A model generated the notes under the pieces. It did no database searches. It had not been told where the DNA came from and saw only the letters and a list, made by a program, of their open reading frames with translations. The position numbers were made by a program, and so were the translations under genes. A stretch of 21,207 bases of DNA from Larix sibirica. Lineage: Eukaryota > Streptophyta > Pinopsida > Pinales > Pinaceae. Shown here one piece after another: positions 18,947 to 21,207 of this stretch; position 1 is the first letter of the stretch, and each line of letters begins with the position of its first letter. The stretch is taken from assembly GCA_004151065.3 (NCBI GenBank), contig NWUY0300018075.1, positions 7,737-28,943 of the forward strand, read 5' to 3'.

Positions 18947-20533
18947 TTGCAAGAAGCCGTCATTTCAAAGAACCAAGGAAACCCTGGTGGAAAATCAGAA
19001 GAGGACATAATATATCTCGATGAAGTTGATTATGCGGAGGACCCTCAATACGGTCTTATTTTTTGTATGGAACATGAATTTATTGATTCGGGGAGTAGGT
19101 TGGAAACACATGAAGGGATAGCTCCAACATGGGAGACATCACCACCTAAAACAATCACCAAGGACATCACCCCAAATAATAATGCAAGTGACATCAGCAG
19201 TGAAAATACTCAACAAGGAAGGGGGTCGAAGAAGACAAAAGGAATAAGACCAAAGAAGGGATATGTAGAATTAACAGCAGGGAAGGATATATAGATTGAA
19301 CAAAGTCCAAGATATCTATCTCAGGTGTTGGTGGGAAGGTTCTGTGGGAAGGTGACCGGAAGAAAATCACTACAGTGGTGGATGGATTCAAATTGGAACG
19401 CATATTTGGGGTATGCACCAGATTTCCATGTACTGCCTCGGGGTGGGTTCTTAGTCAAGCTGCATAAGGAGGAGGACGGACCAAATCTATTAGCTCGCAA
19501 CTGGAAATGGGGACCATTGGTTTTAATTCTCCAAAAATGGTGAGTGGACTTCAATGCGAGGAGGGAACCGCATTATCTACAGCAGGTCTGGGTAATCTTA
19601 CCAGGATTTCCAATGGTCTTTTGGTAGGAACCAATACTGGAGGCAATTGGAAATAAATTGGTTAATTTTATAGCCTTAGAGGAAGACTAGAAGACCAAAA
19701 TTGATGGAATGTGTGTAAGAATTCTAGTGGAAATGGATATGAGAGAAGGTTTGTTTGAAGAAATTAAAATTGAGATGCACGGGAGTTCATGGACCCATAA
19801 ATTGGATTATTGGAAATTACCATTTAGGTGTTTCAACTGTCGAAGGGTGGGGCATTTACAAAAGGACTACACATTACAAAAGGAATCCACTCGTTTAAAT
19901 AAGGTATGGATAAAAAAGGATCGTACTCCATCCCCTTTCAAAACCACAGAAGGTGGCAAACGTGCGGAAGGTGGCAGAAGCAAGGAATAGACAAGGGATG
20001 TAAAAGAGAAATGTACGGACAAGGATGCGATCCAATCAGCGCATGATACTCCAAATGACATGGTGGAACAAGATAATGGCCAATTACGCGATGCTGATAC
20101 AAATGGGACGCAATCTAACGACAAGTTACATGCAGACAATAAAGGTATTAATCGTGTTCTTCCCGTTAATAATTCTTCTTTTTCCGTTAATAAAGTTAAA
20201 ATTCAAGAAGTAGTAGATGGGAATTACTTAGTGAAGGAAAATAGTAATCCAACAACCTGTACTACTAACTCTGGCCAAAGGATAGGAGTGCCGACCTCAA
20301 AATACCAAATTGTTCAGAGAATATGAGTTGAGATCTAAAAGTGTACAGAAGTAAGAGGAGGATACGATCTCCACTGGGTGTTAAGCGCTCAATTTGAAAC
20401 TAAAGATGCAGGACGGAAGGAATTCATTCCTATCCAAGGCTCAAAAACAAGCAGTGATGAACATTAAACAAGGAAAACCAGAAACTATCAGTCGGGCTCT
20501 TAGAGAGGAAAAATCCCCAAGTAAGGGCTTCTA
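18947..20533 (+). pseudogene. Second LINE ORF1 relic, DUF4283 + zinc knuckle
   Basis: One frame can be followed from about 18947 (no clear ATG; the first codon is TTG) to the ORF2 start at 20534. It has in-frame stops at 19292, 19541, 19625, 19688, 19988, 20324 and several later, but no evident frameshift. An acidic N-terminus is followed by DUF4283 (VLVGRFCGKV, GGFLVKLHKEED, WKWGPLVLILQKW, VWVILPGFPMVFW; about 19325-19700). Then come a WKLPFR-CFNC-RRVGH-LQKD-Y knuckle, with the fourth Cys changed to Tyr (TGC to TAC fits), and a basic then polar C-terminus. The sequence differs widely from the copy at 7500, so the two belong to different LINE lineages or are very old. Inactive. Confidence 0.82.
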
Positions 20534-20783
20534 ATGCTAGTCCTCTCTTTCAATACAAGGGGGCTAGGGGGGCATCTAAGATAAACGCCCTCAAAATATT
20601 GGTTAACAATATAAAACCATGGGTACTGTTAATTCAAGAAACGATGATGGAAGGGAAAAAAGAAGAAGAAGCTTTAAGTGTCTGGTTAAAAGATTGGAAA
20701 ATGGATTTTATTGATGCAGAAGGACATTCAGGAGGAATACTCACAGCTTGGAGTCCAGAGTTGAATATGATCTCAGTCACACA
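20534..20783 (+). pseudogene. Second LINE ORF2 start: endonuclease N-terminus, cut at an N
   Basis: The ATG at 20534 begins MLVLSFNTRGLGG, the usual opening of the LINE APE-type endonuclease. Within the tract GGGGGCTAGGGGGG the frame shifts, and the next frame gives INALKILV, PWVLLIQET (catalytic Glu expected in QET) and HSGGILTAW, all in the normal order. At the N (20784) the similarity stops dead: the next residues do not continue the domain. The missing remainder would have contained the rest of the endonuclease and the reverse transcriptase. Confidence 0.8.
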
Positions 20784-20784
20784 N

Positions 20785-20984
20785 CCTCCAATGTAGCCAA
20801 GATCCTTGCCTTCCAGGATTTGATGTTAGATGACCCTTTAAGTCTATCCTCTAGCCTGAAAGAGACTGAATCCATTAGAGTAGTCTACTGAAACAAGTTT
20901 GCAAGGTTTTAACCTTCTCAGATATGAACTAAGATCACGTGGGAAATAATAACCTACTCCAAAATTGTTCTCTTCACGTCCTCT
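20785..20984 (-). other. Probable interior start of a minus-strand LTR element
   Basis: If 20985-20996 is a minus-strand primer-binding site, this is the first 200 bases of that element's interior, cut by the N at 20784. The minus-strand frame 20844-21038 crosses the primer-binding site, so it is not a credible gene. No gag motif is readable. Confidence 0.4.
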
Positions 20985-20996
20985 GCTATGATACCA
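20985..20996 (-). other. Relic tRNA-iMet primer-binding site (minus strand)
   Basis: On the minus strand this reads TGGTATCATAGC, one mismatch from TGGTATCAGAGC. It is immediately preceded on that strand by ...TTTAACA, a CA-ended LTR terminus. The layout matches the 5' end of an LTR retrotransposon pointing left. Confidence 0.65.
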
Positions 20997-21207
20997 TGTT
21001 AAATTTTGAACACATGTATGATTTAATAGCAGAAACAACCATTTTCATTTCTTAGCAGAGTTAAAAACCTACAATTATGAGATTATGTAGCAGCAGTAAA
21101 AGAAAAGTAAATAATCAACAGTAAATTAGAGTCAACCATTCATATGTTGTAGATATTTCTCCCTATGGATAGGTAGAAACTCTCTTAGGTTAAAGTAGAC
21201 TTGACTG
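20997..21207 (-). mobile_element. Partial LTR running out of the window
   Basis: The sequence starts TGTTAAATTTTGAACA on the plus strand, that is, an LTR 3' end (...TTTAACA) on the minus strand beside the primer-binding-site relic. The other end lies beyond the window, so length and target duplication cannot be checked. It shows no similarity to the LTRs at 4627 and 14811. Confidence 0.5.

Overview
The window looks like nuclear intergenic DNA from a seed plant with a large, repeat-rich genome. A gymnosperm is my best guess, but that is inference. Support comes from plant-type L1 LINE relics (DUF4283 plus CCHC knuckle ORF1, APE-type endonuclease ORF2), several relic primer-binding sites matching plant initiator tRNA-Met, AT-rich background, and coding relics broken mainly by in-frame stops. 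I see no intact host gene, tRNA, rRNA, CRISPR array or bacterial operon. Single Ns at 2671, 14810 and 20784 look like assembly joins or unresolved bases.

Layout. 1-3700 is mostly non-coding relic sequence. It has a 30-bp-period repeat, a GC-rich island (about 1177-1620) and two degenerate minus-strand primer-binding sites (885-896 and 2349-2360), the second next to a probable LTR end. From about 3890 to 4626 and again from 15050 to about 17841 lies one minus-strand pseudogene of unknown family (more than 1,000 codons: globular N-part, coiled coil, Gly/Pro/Gln tail). It was split by an LTR retrotransposon.

That LTR element spans 4627-15049. It has 253-bp LTRs (TG...CA, 3' copy missing its first 13 bases at the N), a 5-bp target duplication CAATA on both sides, and a tRNA-iMet primer-binding site one base after the 5' LTR. 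Removing the element and one CAATA restores the pseudogene's reading frame, which proves the nesting. Internally it carries a decayed ORF of about 440 codons with no recognisable gag or pol (4916-6249), a polypurine run (6326-6346), a LINE copy (about 7500-9960, with a possible 3' tail to 10752), and then about 4 kb of non-coding sequence. That last part is rich in tandem repeats: 48 bp x2, 41 bp x5, 119 bp x2 and about 85 bp x3, followed by a GC-rich palindrome-dense block.

Right of the pseudogene, 18069-18365 resembles a short LINE reverse-transcriptase C-terminal relic. A second LINE of the DUF4283 type runs from 18947 to 20783, where it is cut at an N. The last 420 bases contain another minus-strand primer-binding-site relic (20985-20996) beside a probable LTR that leaves the window.

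Nothing here forms a working pathway. The biology is nested transposition followed by slow decay. The main unexplained items are the ORF carried by the LTR element, the long minus-strand pseudogene, and the repeat arrays inside the LTR element.
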